A DNA stretch of 64,000 bases from Caloramator quimbayensis (lineage in GTDB: Bacteria; Bacillota; Clostridia; Clostridiales; Caloramatoraceae). Position numbers and translations under genes: made by a program. The notes under the pieces are model-generated. The model had not been told where the DNA came from. It saw only the letters and a program-made list of their open reading frames with translations, and searched no databases. This document shows, piece after piece, positions 16,798 to 26,912 of the stretch (position 1 is the stretch's first letter; every line of letters starts with the position of its first letter). The DNA is taken from positions 1-64,000 of the forward strand of contig NZ_FUYH01000006.1 in NCBI RefSeq assembly GCF_900167605.1. Reading direction: 5' to 3'.

Positions 16798-17093
16798 AGC
16801 ATCACCACCAGAATAAAAGATAATATAATTATAGCATATTTGTTAGTTATGCCCAAGCGTCAAGTATCTAATTCATGTTGAATGTTTCAAACTGCTAAAG
16901 CTGATAAATAAATGATTTATTTACGAATGCATTAGAGGAAATAATATTTTTTGTAGACAATTTGAATAAAGAAATATAAAAGTTGGAGTCAATTCGCTAA
17001 TTATGATATACTCTTAAATATAAAGAGTCTTATATTTACTAATCGCTACACTTATAAATATTGTACTAATAGATTTATTCAGGAGGATACATT

Positions 17094-18218
17094 ATGAAGA
17101 TTTCGAAGAAAGATGCACTAATGTGGTTTCAATTTTTTTCTATGCTGCCTGAGGATGAGGAAATTATGACAAAACAGCAGGAAATAATCTATGCAACCTT
17201 TGCACAAATCGAAGCAGCAGTAGAACATAGAAATGATATATTAAAGTCAGAAATTAAGGGCTTAAAAACTTTAAAAAATAGAACTTTTTTTGTAGGAGAT
17301 GAAAACAAATTTCCAAAAGGATGCAAATCCTGTCTTTTAGGGACTGGTTTGAGCGCAGTTAGGAAAACAAACAAATGTAATATAGAGTGTAAGTTCTGTT
17401 ATAATTATGGACAGCTCAATGATATTCCCCCAGTTGGTGAAGGTTTGTGGGAAATTGGAGGAACAAAATTCTATGAGAAGGATATCGATTTGCTTCTTTC
17501 AATACATGAGAAACCAACAGGTATTGCCTATGTTTATTTAGAGCCCTTTATGGAAATTGAAAAATATTATTCAGTAATAAAAAAATTCAGCGATGCAGGG
17601 ATTCATCAGCATCTATATACAAATGGAATTTTAGCAACTGAAGAGTCCTTGAAAGCATTAGGTGAAGCTGGTCTTGACGAGATACGCTTTAATCTTGGAG
17701 CAACTAACTGTTCAGACAAGGTTATTGAAAATATTAAAATAGCAAAAAAATATATTAAAAACGTAGGTATTGAAACTCCAATGACTTTAGAGTTTTTTAA
17801 CACTTTCTTTAAGAAAAAGGAATCTATATTAAATACAAAACTTGATTTTATAAATTGTGCGGAATTGCATTTAAATGAGAATAACATTGGAAATTATCTT
17901 GGAGATAACATATATATTTCAAGATTAGGATATATATCTCCAATTTGGAGCAGAGAGCTGACTTTAAAATTTATGAAAATAGCTGATGAAGAGAAGTGGG
18001 ATTTAGTTGTTCATGACTGCTCAAACTATACAAAATTTGCAAGAAGCCTAAATTTAAGCAGCAAGGAAGGCAAGTGGTTTGGACATAGCAATTATGGCTG
18101 TGAGTTTCAAAGAATACCTTTCGAAGCATTTTTACCAATACTGCGAGATGAAAACTTTAAATTTTTAAGTGAAGAAGAAATGATAGAGGGCTATAGAATA
18201 GGGGAGATTATTTTTTAA
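17094..18218 (+). CDS. Radical SAM protein of unknown function
   Basis: 374 residues. The radical SAM motif CNIECKFCYN (CxxxCxxC) lies near residue 98, preceded by KGCKSCLLGTGLSAVRKTNK, which gives extra cysteines (CKSC). The barrel continues with YVYLEPFMEIEKYYSVIKKF, HQHLYTNGI and EIRFNLGA, normal for this superfamily. There is no SPASM-like cysteine-rich tail: a lone HDCSNY and NYGCEF lie near the end. It starts behind AGGAGG and stands alone between a toxin-antitoxin pair and a TetR gene, so context gives no substrate. It could modify a peptide or RNA, or activate an unlinked enzyme. Confidence 0.8.
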   Translation: MKISKKDALMWFQFFSMLPEDEEIMTKQQEIIYATFAQIEAAVEHRNDILKSEIKGLKTLKNRTFFVGDENKFPKGCKSCLLGTGLSAVRKTNKCNIECKFCYNYGQLNDIPPVGEGLWEIGGTKFYEKDIDLLLSIHEKPTGIAYVYLEPFMEIEKYYSVIKKFSDAGIHQHLYTNGILATEESLKALGEAGLDEIRFNLGATNCSDKVIENIKIAKKYIKNVGIETPMTLEFFNTFFKKKESILNTKLDFINCAELHLNENNIGNYLGDNIYISRLGYISPIWSRELTLKFMKIADEEKWDLVVHDCSNYTKFARSLNLSSKEGKWFGHSNYGCEFQRIPFEAFLPILRDENFKFLSEEEMIEGYRIGEIIF

Positions 18219-18275
18219 AGAGCTTTGTTAATAAGAAACAAACTTTATGCTGCAATAAAAAGCCTTAATTGACTA

Positions 18276-18842
18276 TTATTTTGATGTGTTATATGTTGTA
18301 AGCTTTATAATCATTTCAGCCATAAATCGAGTAGATTTATCCATGCCATCTTCAAGCCATTTTTGAATGATGCCTACACAGCCGGTTATGGTATAGGAGT
18401 AGATATATTCGGCATATTCTTTTGAAAAGATTCCTTCATTTGTTAAATTTATAAGATTTTTATCATAAACAAGCATCATCACTCGCTTTTGAAAATCGAG
18501 GTCGCCTTTTTTGCTCAGCAGCAATTTGCACAGCTGAGCATTTTCTTTTATGTACTCAAAAATCTTTTCAATCAATTCAACATCGTTAAAATGGTTATCT
18601 TTTCTAGCATATTCAGAAATATATGCGCTAATATTTTCAAGTAGTTCATTTTCGATTTTTCTCATAAGATCATACTGATCGTTATAATGAGCATAAAATG
18701 TTGCTCGATTTATGTCTGCATCTTCGCAGATTTCTTTTATTGTTATTTGAGTTATGTCTTTTTTGCTAAGAAGTTTTATGAAACTTTCTTTCAATACCAT
18801 TTTTGTGTATTTTACCCTTCTATCATCTTTAGAACTTCTCAC
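18276..18842 (-). CDS. TetR/AcrR-family repressor
   Basis: About 188 residues. The N-terminal helix-turn-helix reads ITIKEICEDADINRATFYAH then YNDQYDLMRKI, the classic TetR pattern. The C-terminal part is a helical ligand/dimer region of the type seen in putative DhaS-like regulators. The start is best taken as GTG 18842, because GGAGGGG lies just upstream of it; the upstream ATG at 18857 is itself part of that ribosome site. The gene faces an MMPL-type exporter gene with two palindromes between them, so it is very likely the local repressor of that transport operon, released by a membrane-active or hydrophobic compound. Confidence 0.9.
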   Translation of the reverse strand: MRSSKDDRRVKYTKMVLKESFIKLLSKKDITQITIKEICEDADINRATFYAHYNDQYDLMRKIENELLENISAYISEYARKDNHFNDVELIEKIFEYIKENAQLCKLLLSKKGDLDFQKRVMMLVYDKNLINLTNEGIFSKEYAEYIYSYTITGCVGIIQKWLEDGMDKSTRFMAEMIIKLTTYNTSK

Positions 18843-18905
18843 TTTTTTCCCCTCCATTTTTAAAAAAATGTAAATTGTTAAACATTAATTACTATTTTGT
18901 TTGAC

Positions 18906-18955
18906 AACAGACATATTAAAAATATCTGTCTGTTGACTATTAAACACAGTGTTTA
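18906..18955. promoter_or_regulatory. Operator region with two palindromes between tetR and the MMPL gene
   Basis: AACAGACA..TATT pairs with AATA..TCTGTCTGTT over 18906-18934. A second, perfect palindrome TAAACACAGTGTTTA covers 18941-18955. A TTGACA at 18901-18906 abuts the first palindrome, and TTGACT at 18933-18938 with a TTATAT about 17 bases later overlaps both. The layout suits TetR binding that blocks the forward promoter and its own. Confidence 0.65.
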
Positions 18956-19016
18956 TTATATTGTAAGTATAATAAATAGTCAATATAGTGAAAATAAAAG
19001 TCAAGGAGGATATTTA

Positions 19017-21089
19017 ATGAATAAGCTCTGTGAATTTGTTATTAGATACAAAAAGGGCGTTATTATTACATTTTTAATATTTGCAGTTTTTGGGGCATTT
19101 TTTGCATCAATTGTTTCAATTAACTATAATATGACAGATTATCTTCCTGAAAAAACAAATTCAACAACAGCGATTAAGATAATGGAGAATGAATTTAAAG
19201 ATGAAATACCTAATGCTAAAGTTATGATTACAAATGTAACAATTATTGAAGCACTAAAGTATAAAGAAAAGATTGCCTCAATAGATGGAGTAAAATCAGT
19301 AAACTGGATAGATGATGTTATTGGAATAGATACACTTACTACTACTCCGGTTGAATTTTTAGATGAATCTATTCTTAAAAACTATTATAGAGACAATAAT
19401 GCTTTGTTTACAATTACAATTGAAAGAGGTAAGGAAAAAAGTACAGTTAACTCAATTTATGAATTAATTGGTAAAGATAATGCTGCTGCGGGTAATGCAG
19501 TTAATACAGCATTATCACAGAAAATGTCCTATTCTGAAGTTATTAAAGCATTTGAAATACTGCTTCCTATTATTTTAATTATATTGATTCTGTATACTAC
19601 ATCCTATATTGAACCATTATTATTTTTGATTTCTATCGGTATCGCTATTATTATCAATATGGGTACAAATGTATTTTTAGGAGAAATATCATTTCTAACG
19701 CAATCAATAAGTCCTATATTACAGCTTGCGGTATCCCTCGATTATTCAATTTTTCTGCTGCACAGCTTTAACGAATACAAAGAAGAGTTTGATGCAGAGG
19801 AGGCAATGAAGCTTGCGATGAAAAAATCTATTACATCAATTGCCGCAAGCGCCGCTACAACTATTATAGGCTTTTTTGCATTAATGTTTATGCGTTTTGG
19901 AATAGGTAAAGACTTAGGACTAAATTTAATAAAAGGTATATTGCTTAGCTTTATCTCGAGCGTGATTTTTTTGCCTTCTATTACACTGACTTGTTATAAG
20001 TTAATCAATAGAACAAGGCATCGAGAGATGATTCATAAATTTAAAGGTATAGGAAAGAACCTTTTAAAGATAAATACAGCGGTATTAATAATTGCTGTAA
20101 TTGTTTCTGTTCCCAGCTATTTAGCTAAATCAAATGTTGAGTTTGTATATGGGAATGGAAGTGCAGCTAAGGCATCCCGAACTATGAAGGATGCTGTACA
20201 CATTGAAAAAATCTTTGGAAAGGAAAATATACTCGTCTTGCTTGTACCAAGAGGACATACAGATAGAGAGTTAAAGCTTTGTTATAAGTTATCAGATATT
20301 CCTCACATTGACAGTGTTATCTCCTATGTTACTGCAGTAGGCGCACAAATTCCTGCTGAATATTTACCTAAAGAATTAGTAGAGAATTTTTACTCAAATA
20401 ATTATGCCCGTATTTTTCTTTATACTGATTTGCCTGAGGAAGGAATTGAAACTTTTAAAACAGTTCAAACTGTTTTAAATACAGCTGCTGAATATTATAA
20501 TACATATTATTTAGCAGGGGAGTCAGCTTCTCTTTATGATATAAAAAACGTGGTTTCAAAAGATACGAAACTTGTAAATTTAATAGCAGTTATCGGAATA
20601 TTAATTGTTCTATTATTAACTTTTAAGTCTATTGTTAGTCCTTTATTACTGCTGTTTACTATTGAATCAGCAATATGGATTAATCTTTCCTTTGCATATT
20701 TTTATGGGAAGACCTTTAACTTTATAGGATATCTGGTTATAAGTACGGTACAGCTTGGGGCAACAGTTGATTATGCAATACTCATGACAGAACGATATTT
20801 AACATGCAGAAAAGAATTAGAGAGTAAATATGCTATGGAAAAAACTATTGATGATAATTTAATTGCCATTTTAGTATCTGGAGCAATACTTTCAACGGCA
20901 GGTTTTATTTTAGCATTAACGTCCTCTAATCCAATTGTTTCTGAACTTGGCAATCTGCTTGGAAGGGGTACTTTGCTTTCCTTTATAATGGTTGCTTGTG
21001 TACTTCCTGCTCTGCTAATACATTTTGACACAGCTATTCAAAGAACAACTTTATACAGAATATTTAATGTCTATTATAGAAAAAAATAG
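19017..21089 (+). CDS. MMPL/RND-type membrane exporter
   Basis: About 690 residues with twelve predicted membrane segments in two repeated halves. Each half has a large outer loop and the conserved pair of the RND proton relay: LAVSLDYSIFLLHSF in the first half and LGATVDYAILMTERY in the second. MMPL proteins export lipids, glycolipids or hydrophobic drugs using proton flow. The start is ATG 19017 behind AAGGAGG; the upstream extension to 18897 runs through the operator and is not coding. It is followed 34 bases later by a secreted heptad-repeat protein, a common partner in Gram-positive bacteria. Control by the divergent TetR is probable. Confidence 0.88.
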   Translation: MNKLCEFVIRYKKGVIITFLIFAVFGAFFASIVSINYNMTDYLPEKTNSTTAIKIMENEFKDEIPNAKVMITNVTIIEALKYKEKIASIDGVKSVNWIDDVIGIDTLTTTPVEFLDESILKNYYRDNNALFTITIERGKEKSTVNSIYELIGKDNAAAGNAVNTALSQKMSYSEVIKAFEILLPIILIILILYTTSYIEPLLFLISIGIAIIINMGTNVFLGEISFLTQSISPILQLAVSLDYSIFLLHSFNEYKEEFDAEEAMKLAMKKSITSIAASAATTIIGFFALMFMRFGIGKDLGLNLIKGILLSFISSVIFLPSITLTCYKLINRTRHREMIHKFKGIGKNLLKINTAVLIIAVIVSVPSYLAKSNVEFVYGNGSAAKASRTMKDAVHIEKIFGKENILVLLVPRGHTDRELKLCYKLSDIPHIDSVISYVTAVGAQIPAEYLPKELVENFYSNNYARIFLYTDLPEEGIETFKTVQTVLNTAAEYYNTYYLAGESASLYDIKNVVSKDTKLVNLIAVIGILIVLLLTFKSIVSPLLLLFTIESAIWINLSFAYFYGKTFNFIGYLVISTVQLGATVDYAILMTERYLTCRKELESKYAMEKTIDDNLIAILVSGAILSTAGFILALTSSNPIVSELGNLLGRGTLLSFIMVACVLPALLIHFDTAIQRTTLYRIFNVYYRKK

Positions 21090-21123
21090 CCTATTGAAAA
21101 TATTGTAAAGGAGAGAAGATTGC

Positions 21124-22668
21124 ATGAAAAAAGTTTTAGTTGCTGTTTTATCAATTATATTGGCATTAGAACTTTCAGTACCATCTTATGCATTAGATAT
21201 TATGCCTAAAAAAGAGGAGGTAGTTTATGGCCTTCTAAGTACAAATGGAAGCGTTAAGAATATTTATGTAGTCAGTATTTTTGATAAAGGAGAGATTATT
21301 GATTATGGTAATTACTCAAAAATAATAAATATGACTACGTCTGATAAGTTAAATATAAATGGTGATAAGATAACCGTAAACACCGCAGCTAAAAAACTGT
21401 ACTATCAGGGTAATCTCGTATCGAAAGAACTTCCGTGGAACATTTCACTTAAATATATGATAGATGGGAAAGAAATTTCAGGTACAGAGCTTGCTGGGAA
21501 AAGCGGTTTTCTTAAAATTATGATGTCTATAAAGCAAAACCCTGAAGTAAACAGTACTTTTTTTAACAACTATGCATTACAAATAGCTATTTTACTTGAT
21601 ACAAAGCTGTGCGATAACATAAAAGCTGATAATGCCACTATATTAGATGCAGGAGGGAAAAAACAAATAACATATATAGTATTGCCAGGTAAAGGCGCAG
21701 ATATTTCTGTTACAGCAGATGTACATGATTTTGAGATGGATTCTGTTACAATTAACGGCATAAAGCTATACCTTGACATGAGTATTGACACTGATAAGTT
21801 TACACAAGAAATATCTAAGCTCTCTGATGCAATAAAAAAGCTTGATGATGGGTCAGGAAGTCTTTTATATGGGGTAAATCAGCTTTCAAACGGAATTAAA
21901 AAGTATACGGAAGGTCTTAAAGCATTTAATGAAGGTCTATCTGAATTTAATGATGGAACAAATAAACTCAGCGCAGGGGCAGATAATCTTGAAAAGGGTT
22001 TATCAGAATTGTCAAAGCAGAATGATGCTTTAGAAAAAGGTGCTTTATCAATGCAGCAATATGTATTTGATACAATAAACTTAAAGCTCTCTGAAAAGGG
22101 TTTAAAGATTCCTGCTTTAACACCAGATAATTATAGCATGATTTTGTCTGACATTCCTGAGCTTGTATCAGTAAAAAAGCAGCTTGACAGTATTGTAGAA
22201 TATACAAGAGGACTTAAAGGCTACATGAATGGTGTTACAAAGCTTAATGCAGGAGCAGTAGATTTAGCAAAGGGCTTATCACAATTAAATGCTTCTTCAT
22301 CAAAGATTTCTTATGCTTCTGAGGAGTTATATAATTCTATGTCTGAAATAAACTTGGCAGCAAAAAAGCTTCAAAAGGGCATAGCTTCTTATAAAGAAGG
22401 GACAGCTGATTTAAGAAGGAGAACTTTTAATATTGATAATGAAATAAATAAAATAATAGATGAAACCATTGATGATATTTTAGGAAGCGATAGTAAAGCA
22501 GTATCCTTTGTGTCAGAAAAAAACACAAATGTATCCTCAGTACAATTTGTTTTAAAGACTGATGGGATAAAATTATCAAAGACAAAAAAGACATTTAAAA
22601 AATCTAAAACATTAAGCTTTTATCAGAGACTTTTGAAGCTGTTTGGATTATATAAAACCGAATATTAA
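21124..22668 (+). CDS. Secreted heptad-repeat protein (YhgE/Pip-like coiled-coil partner of the MMPL exporter)
   Basis: 514 residues. A signal peptide is visible (MKKVLVAVLSIILALELSVP then SYALD). The N-terminal 220 residues form a beta-rich domain with no recognised name. The middle has repeating Leu-x-x-Gly heptads: KKLDDGSGSLLYGVNQLSNG, IKKYTEGLKAFNEGLSEFND, GADNLEKGLSELSK and a second block near residues 370-440. Similar heptads occur in YhgE/Pip and MmpL-associated proteins. No C-terminal membrane segment is evident, so it is probably extracellular or held through the exporter. It shares the operon with the MMPL gene and likely extends it across the wall or controls access. The exact role is unknown. 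Confidence 0.75.
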   Translation: MKKVLVAVLSIILALELSVPSYALDIMPKKEEVVYGLLSTNGSVKNIYVVSIFDKGEIIDYGNYSKIINMTTSDKLNINGDKITVNTAAKKLYYQGNLVSKELPWNISLKYMIDGKEISGTELAGKSGFLKIMMSIKQNPEVNSTFFNNYALQIAILLDTKLCDNIKADNATILDAGGKKQITYIVLPGKGADISVTADVHDFEMDSVTINGIKLYLDMSIDTDKFTQEISKLSDAIKKLDDGSGSLLYGVNQLSNGIKKYTEGLKAFNEGLSEFNDGTNKLSAGADNLEKGLSELSKQNDALEKGALSMQQYVFDTINLKLSEKGLKIPALTPDNYSMILSDIPELVSVKKQLDSIVEYTRGLKGYMNGVTKLNAGAVDLAKGLSQLNASSSKISYASEELYNSMSEINLAAKKLQKGIASYKEGTADLRRRTFNIDNEINKIIDETIDDILGSDSKAVSFVSEKNTNVSSVQFVLKTDGIKLSKTKKTFKKSKTLSFYQRLLKLFGLYKTEY

Positions 22669-22689
22669 TAAACCGTCTTGATAATTTTT

Positions 22690-22728
22690 AAATATATCAG
22701 GAGAATCTCCTGATATATTAATTTTTTG
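22690..22728 (+). terminator. Terminator after the heptad-repeat gene
   Basis: AATATATCAGGAGA and TCTCCTGATATATT form a perfect stem with almost no loop, followed by AATTTTTTG. Confidence 0.8.
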
Positions 22729-22846
22729 TTTTAAAAAACAATTTTCATGTATTTCCATAAATCCTTTTTTATTATATCATTTAGAGTGGGGCTGTAGAAA
22801 TTTTTCACTTGTAAGGCTAAAATATACAGAAAAGAGGAAAATAGAA

Positions 22847-24037
22847 ATGAGTGATAAGAAATTAAAATTATTATTGCTTTTAATTATTTATATTTCTTTT
22901 ATTAGTTTGGGGCTTCCTGATTCCATGTTAGGTGCTGCATGGCCGACTATTCGCGCTGAGATGTTGCTGCCTGTTGCAGGTGCTGGTTTGATTTCTATGA
23001 TAATTTCAAGCGGAACAATTTTTTCAAGTATTATGAGCGGAAAATTTATAAATAAACTTGGAACTGGAAAATTAACATTGATAAGCGTTTTTATGACTGC
23101 AGCTGCTTTGCTTGGATTTTCACTTAGCAAAAACTATTTATGGCTATGCATTATGGCAGTTCCTTTAGGATTGGGAGCAGGTGCAGTTGACGCAGGTCTG
23201 AATAATTTTGTGGCTTTGCACTTTTCAGCAAGGCATATGAATTGGCTGCATTGCTTTTGGGGTATTGGTGCAACGCTTGGGCCTATTATTATGTCTAATG
23301 CCATTGCAAATGGGGGATTGTGGAGGAGAGGATACTTAACTGTTGCAATCATACAAATATGTCTTGTAACTATTTTATTTATTTCCCAGCCTATTTGGAA
23401 TTCTTTTAAGGTTAATATAAAAGATGAAATAAGCATCAGTGATAATAGTGATGAAGTATTTAAATTAAAGGGGATATATATTGCGTTTATTGGATTTTTC
23501 TGCTATTGTGCATTAGAGTCCACCTGCGGACTTTGGGGTGCAAGTTATCTCGTACAGATAAAAGGTATCGCTCCTGACATTGCGGCAAGGTGGATATCTA
23601 TGTATTATTTTGGCATTACAATTGGCAGGTTTATAAGTGGTATTATTACAGTAAAATTCAGCAATACTTCTTTGATACGTATAGGTCAAACAATAATTGG
23701 AATAGGAGTTATTTTACTTTTAATAAATAATGTATATTTCAATTTTTCAGGATTGATTTTTATTGGTATAGGATGCGCTCCAATCTATCCTTCTATGCTG
23801 CATGAAACTCCAGTTCGATTTGGCAAAAACAATTCAAGCAAATTGATGGGACTACAGATGGCCTTTGCTTATATAGGAACAACTCTTGTTCCACCTTTAT
23901 CTGGGTTGATTATGGGAAAGGCGGGAATGCATTTGTATCCAATATTTATTTTAGTGCTGCTTATTATAATGACTATAAGCAGTGAAAGAATAAACGTGAT
24001 AGTATCAAGAAGAGGAATAAGCGTGGGGGATAATTAA
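22847..24037 (+). CDS. Major facilitator superfamily permease
   Basis: 396 residues with twelve membrane segments. Features include the early SLGLPDSMLGAAWPTIRAEM segment, loop 2-3 SGKFINKLGTGKLT (a variant of the GxLxDrxG motif) and a symmetric second half beginning at GIYIAFIGFFCYCALESTCG. The GAGAVDAGLNNFVALHFSAR stretch resembles FucP/YbjJ-like sugar or drug transporters. It has its own ribosome site, GAGGAAAA, and lies between the MMPL operon terminator and cdaR. It is not closely spaced with either, so the substrate is not indicated; aldarate uptake is already covered by TctCBA downstream. Confidence 0.82.
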   Translation: MSDKKLKLLLLLIIYISFISLGLPDSMLGAAWPTIRAEMLLPVAGAGLISMIISSGTIFSSIMSGKFINKLGTGKLTLISVFMTAAALLGFSLSKNYLWLCIMAVPLGLGAGAVDAGLNNFVALHFSARHMNWLHCFWGIGATLGPIIMSNAIANGGLWRRGYLTVAIIQICLVTILFISQPIWNSFKVNIKDEISISDNSDEVFKLKGIYIAFIGFFCYCALESTCGLWGASYLVQIKGIAPDIAARWISMYYFGITIGRFISGIITVKFSNTSLIRIGQTIIGIGVILLLINNVYFNFSGLIFIGIGCAPIYPSMLHETPVRFGKNNSSKLMGLQMAFAYIGTTLVPPLSGLIMGKAGMHLYPIFILVLLIIMTISSERINVIVSRRGISVGDN

Positions 24038-24102
24038 AATTAGTATATTCTTTAAAAAGAATTAAAGGGATTTTAAAACTAATCTTTTATATATTTGTTT
24101 AA

Positions 24103-24129
24103 TTGACATGCTAAATTACCTACTATAAA
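24103..24129 (+). promoter_or_regulatory. Promoter before cdaR
   Basis: TTGACA at 24103-24108 and TATAAA at 24124-24129. The spacing of 15-16 bases is slightly short. It lies about 45 bases before the cdaR start. Confidence 0.5.
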
Positions 24130-24174
24130 ATAGAAGTAATATTTGAAATTACATGTGAGAGGTGATGAGTTGGT

Positions 24175-25314
24175 ATGTCGATTTTAGAGCCAGCTTTAGC
24201 ACAAAAATTCATTGATAAAACAGCCAAACATCTTGAATATAATATTAACATCATGAATGATAAAGGTACTATAATTGCAAGCAAGGATTCTACGAGAATT
24301 GGAACTTTTCATGAAGTTGCCTACCGCATGCTTAATGGGACAATTGAAACTGGTGTTGTTAATGAAAGTCAAAAATATATTGGTACAAAACCAGGAGTTA
24401 ATCTTTTTATTGATTATAAAAATAACCATGTAGGTGTTATTTGTGTAACGGGAAATCCAGAAAATGTACATGCTTTTGCACAATTGGTTAAAATATCAAT
24501 GGAAGCAATGCTTGAGTATGAACTTCAGATGGAGGGTGACAGGCGTAGAGAAAATAAAGCTGAGCGTTTTTTGCATTATTTACTTTATGAGGATAAGATT
24601 GATTTATCAATTGGAAATAAAATGGCTGAGGAGCTTAATTTTAATAGGGATTTAATTAGAGTTTGTATAATAATAAAATATAATAAAGATTATAGTTCAA
24701 AAAAAATAATAAATGCTTTAAATAGTGTTGAGAGCTGGTCATATCAGGATTTGGTCACAGTTGCAAGAAATGATGATATCATTTTATTTAAGGTAATTGG
24801 TGACAAAATGTCTAATGGAATTAGAGATTATAAAAATATAATTACAGAATTTATTAATCATTTCTATGAAAAATTGCCAAAAGAATACGAGATAAATAAA
24901 ATTGGCTTTTTTGTAGGATCAATACAAAAAAATATTGATAAATATAGATGTTCTTATATACATGCACAGGAGTTAATAATTAGAACAAAAGAAATTAGCG
25001 GTATACATTTCTTCAATAATAACATATTAAATTATTATAGAAGCCTTGCAACAATTAAAGCATATGATGAGGTTTTTAACGTATATGATGAACTATTTAG
25101 CGATGAAGAAAAAAAGATGCTTGTTGAACTTGTAAAAACTCTTTACAAAAATAATTACAATATTGTTTACAGCGCTAAAGAACTTTATATACACAGGAAT
25201 ACGCTTCTTTTTAGATTGAATAAATTTAAAGAAATGTTGAATATCGATCCTGTATCAAATGCAGATGACAGAGAATTTTTAAACGAACTTGCTTATTATT
25301 TTAGTAAGAAGTAG
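24175..25314 (+). CDS. cdaR: CdaR-type sugar diacid regulator
   Basis: 379 residues. The N-terminal 130 residues are the putative sugar-diacid recognition domain: LAQKFIDKTAKHLEYNINIM, then NDKGTIIASKDSTRIGTFHE and GVICVTGNPENV, matching the Escherichia coli CdaR layout. The C-terminal helix-turn-helix of the PucR/CdaR type is VYSAKELYIHRNTLLFRLNK near residue 330. CdaR activates glucarate and galactarate catabolic genes when it senses an aldarate or glycerate. It is followed by a terminator and then by the aldarate operon on the same strand. Candidate binding sites are the identical motifs at 25425 and 31538. Confidence 0.92.
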   Translation: MSILEPALAQKFIDKTAKHLEYNINIMNDKGTIIASKDSTRIGTFHEVAYRMLNGTIETGVVNESQKYIGTKPGVNLFIDYKNNHVGVICVTGNPENVHAFAQLVKISMEAMLEYELQMEGDRRRENKAERFLHYLLYEDKIDLSIGNKMAEELNFNRDLIRVCIIIKYNKDYSSKKIINALNSVESWSYQDLVTVARNDDIILFKVIGDKMSNGIRDYKNIITEFINHFYEKLPKEYEINKIGFFVGSIQKNIDKYRCSYIHAQELIIRTKEISGIHFFNNNILNYYRSLATIKAYDEVFNVYDELFSDEEKKMLVELVKTLYKNNYNIVYSAKELYIHRNTLLFRLNKFKEMLNIDPVSNADDREFLNELAYYFSKK

Positions 25315-25362
25315 AATTTATTATTAATGATAAAATGTAATAAACTTAAAATAATAAGTAAA

Positions 25363-25415
25363 ACACAAATTGTTGTATGCTATGTACATGCTATACAACA
25401 ATTCGTGTTTTTTTT
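25363..25415 (+). terminator. Terminator after cdaR
   Basis: AAATTGTTGTAT pairs with ATACAACAATT, with further ACAC/GTGT pairing, and runs into eight or more T residues. Confidence 0.85.
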
Positions 25416-25424
25416 ATACTCTAA

Positions 25425-25441
25425 TAACATGTTAAAAAGTT
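25425..25441 (+). promoter_or_regulatory. Shared motif, copy 1 (candidate CdaR site)
   Basis: TAACATGTTAAAAAGTT lies about 80 bases before gudD. The same 17 bases occur at 31538-31554 before the aldolase gene. It contains the palindrome TAACATGTTA. Confidence 0.55.
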
Positions 25442-25520
25442 AGCGAATACTTCATAATTAAATTAAAAGAGACAATTTTCTGACATATAAAATATTAATT
25501 CTTGGAGGAGATGTGAAACC

Positions 25521-26846
25521 ATGACACCAAAGATTGTAAAAATGGAAGTCTACCCAGTCGCGGGCAAAGATTCAATGCTATTGAATTTAAGTGGTGCCCA
25601 TTCTCCCTATTTTACAAGAAACATTGTTATATTAACAGATAGCAATGGGGAAATGGGAGTTGGAGAAGTCCCAGGAGGAGAGAAGATTACAGTAGCACTT
25701 GAAAAAGCAAAGCCTTTAGTAGAAGGTACAAGTATTGGTGACTATAAAAATACACTGTTAAAGGTTAAAAAGTCGTTACAAGGTTATGAAGAAGATGTTC
25801 GAGGACAGCAAACCTTTGATTTAAGGACCGGTGTACATGTCCTTACTGCAATAGAAGCACCTTTACTTGATTTATTGGGAAAACATTTGGGTGTACCTGT
25901 AGCATCACTTCTTGGTGATGGTATGCAGCGAAATAAAGTCAGGATGTTAGGATACTTATTTTATATAGCTGATAGAAAGAAAACAGATTTAAATTACTAC
26001 AGTAATCCTGATGCAGAATGTGAATGGTATCGCCTTCGTCACGAAGAAGCAATGACTCCAGAGGCTATTGTTGCTTTAGCAAAGGCTGCAAAGGAGAAAT
26101 ATGGATTTTCTGATTTTAAATTAAAGGGAGGAGTTTTGGAAGGTAAGGAAGAGATAAAGGCAGTAAAAGCCTTAAAAGAAGCCTTCCCAGATTCAAGAAT
26201 TACTCTTGATCCTAATGGTTGCTGGCTGCTGAAGTATGCAATAGAGTTATGTAAGAACATGCACGGTATTTTAACCTACTGTGAAGATCCATGTGGGGCT
26301 GAAGGTACATTTTCAGGCCGTGAAATTTTAGCAGAGTTTAGACGTGCAACAGGACTTCCAACTGCAACTAATATGATAGCAACTGACTGGAGGGAAATGG
26401 CGCATTCAATTGCATTGCAATCAGTAGATATTCCTCTTGCTGATCCACATTTTTGGACTATGTCAGGATCAGTTCGCGTTGGGCAATTGTGCAACGATTT
26501 TGGACTAACCTGGGGATGTCATTCAAATAATCATTTTGATATATCCCTTGCTATGGTTGTTCATACTGCTGCAGCAGTTCCAGGGGAGCTAAATGCAATT
26601 GATACCCATTGGATTTGGCAGGAAGGAATTGAAAGATTAACTAAGGAACCAATGCAAATAGTAGATGGATGTATAGAGGTTCTGGACAAGCCGGGGCTTG
26701 GAATAGAAGTTGATATGGAGCAAGTTTTAAAAGCACATAAGCTATATGTTGATAATTGCCTTGGTGCAAGGAACGATGCTATTGGAATGCAGTATTTGAT
26801 TGAAGGTTGGAAATTTGATCCCAAAAAGCCATGTATGGTAAGATAA
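25521..26846 (+). CDS. gudD: Glucarate dehydratase
   Basis: 441 residues, the normal length for GudD in the enolase superfamily. Matches to the E. coli enzyme recalled from memory are close: [20 protein letters not shown] (KxK catalytic lysine), [66 protein letters not shown] and [15 protein letters not shown] (catalytic His). It removes water from D-glucarate (or L-idarate) to give 5-dehydro-4-deoxy-D-glucarate. It begins the aldarate operon behind TTGGAGGAG. A galactarate dehydratase in the same cluster broadens the substrate range to galactarate. Confidence 0.97.
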   Translation: MTPKIVKMEVYPVAGKDSMLLNLSGAHSPYFTRNIVILTDSNGEMGVGEVPGGEKITVALEKAKPLVEGTSIGDYKNTLLKVKKSLQGYEEDVRGQQTFDLRTGVHVLTAIEAPLLDLLGKHLGVPVASLLGDGMQRNKVRMLGYLFYIADRKKTDLNYYSNPDAECEWYRLRHEEAMTPEAIVALAKAAKEKYGFSDFKLKGGVLEGKEEIKAVKALKEAFPDSRITLDPNGCWLLKYAIELCKNMHGILTYCEDPCGAEGTFSGREILAEFRRATGLPTATNMIATDWREMAHSIALQSVDIPLADPHFWTMSGSVRVGQLCNDFGLTWGCHSNNHFDISLAMVVHTAAAVPGELNAIDTHWIWQEGIERLTKEPMQIVDGCIEVLDKPGLGIEVDMEQVLKAHKLYVDNCLGARNDAIGMQYLIEGWKFDPKKPCMVR

Positions 26847-26912
26847 ATTGTTAAAATTAAAATATTAAAGGATTAAATTATTAAAATTTATATAAATTAA
26901 AGGGGGATATTT

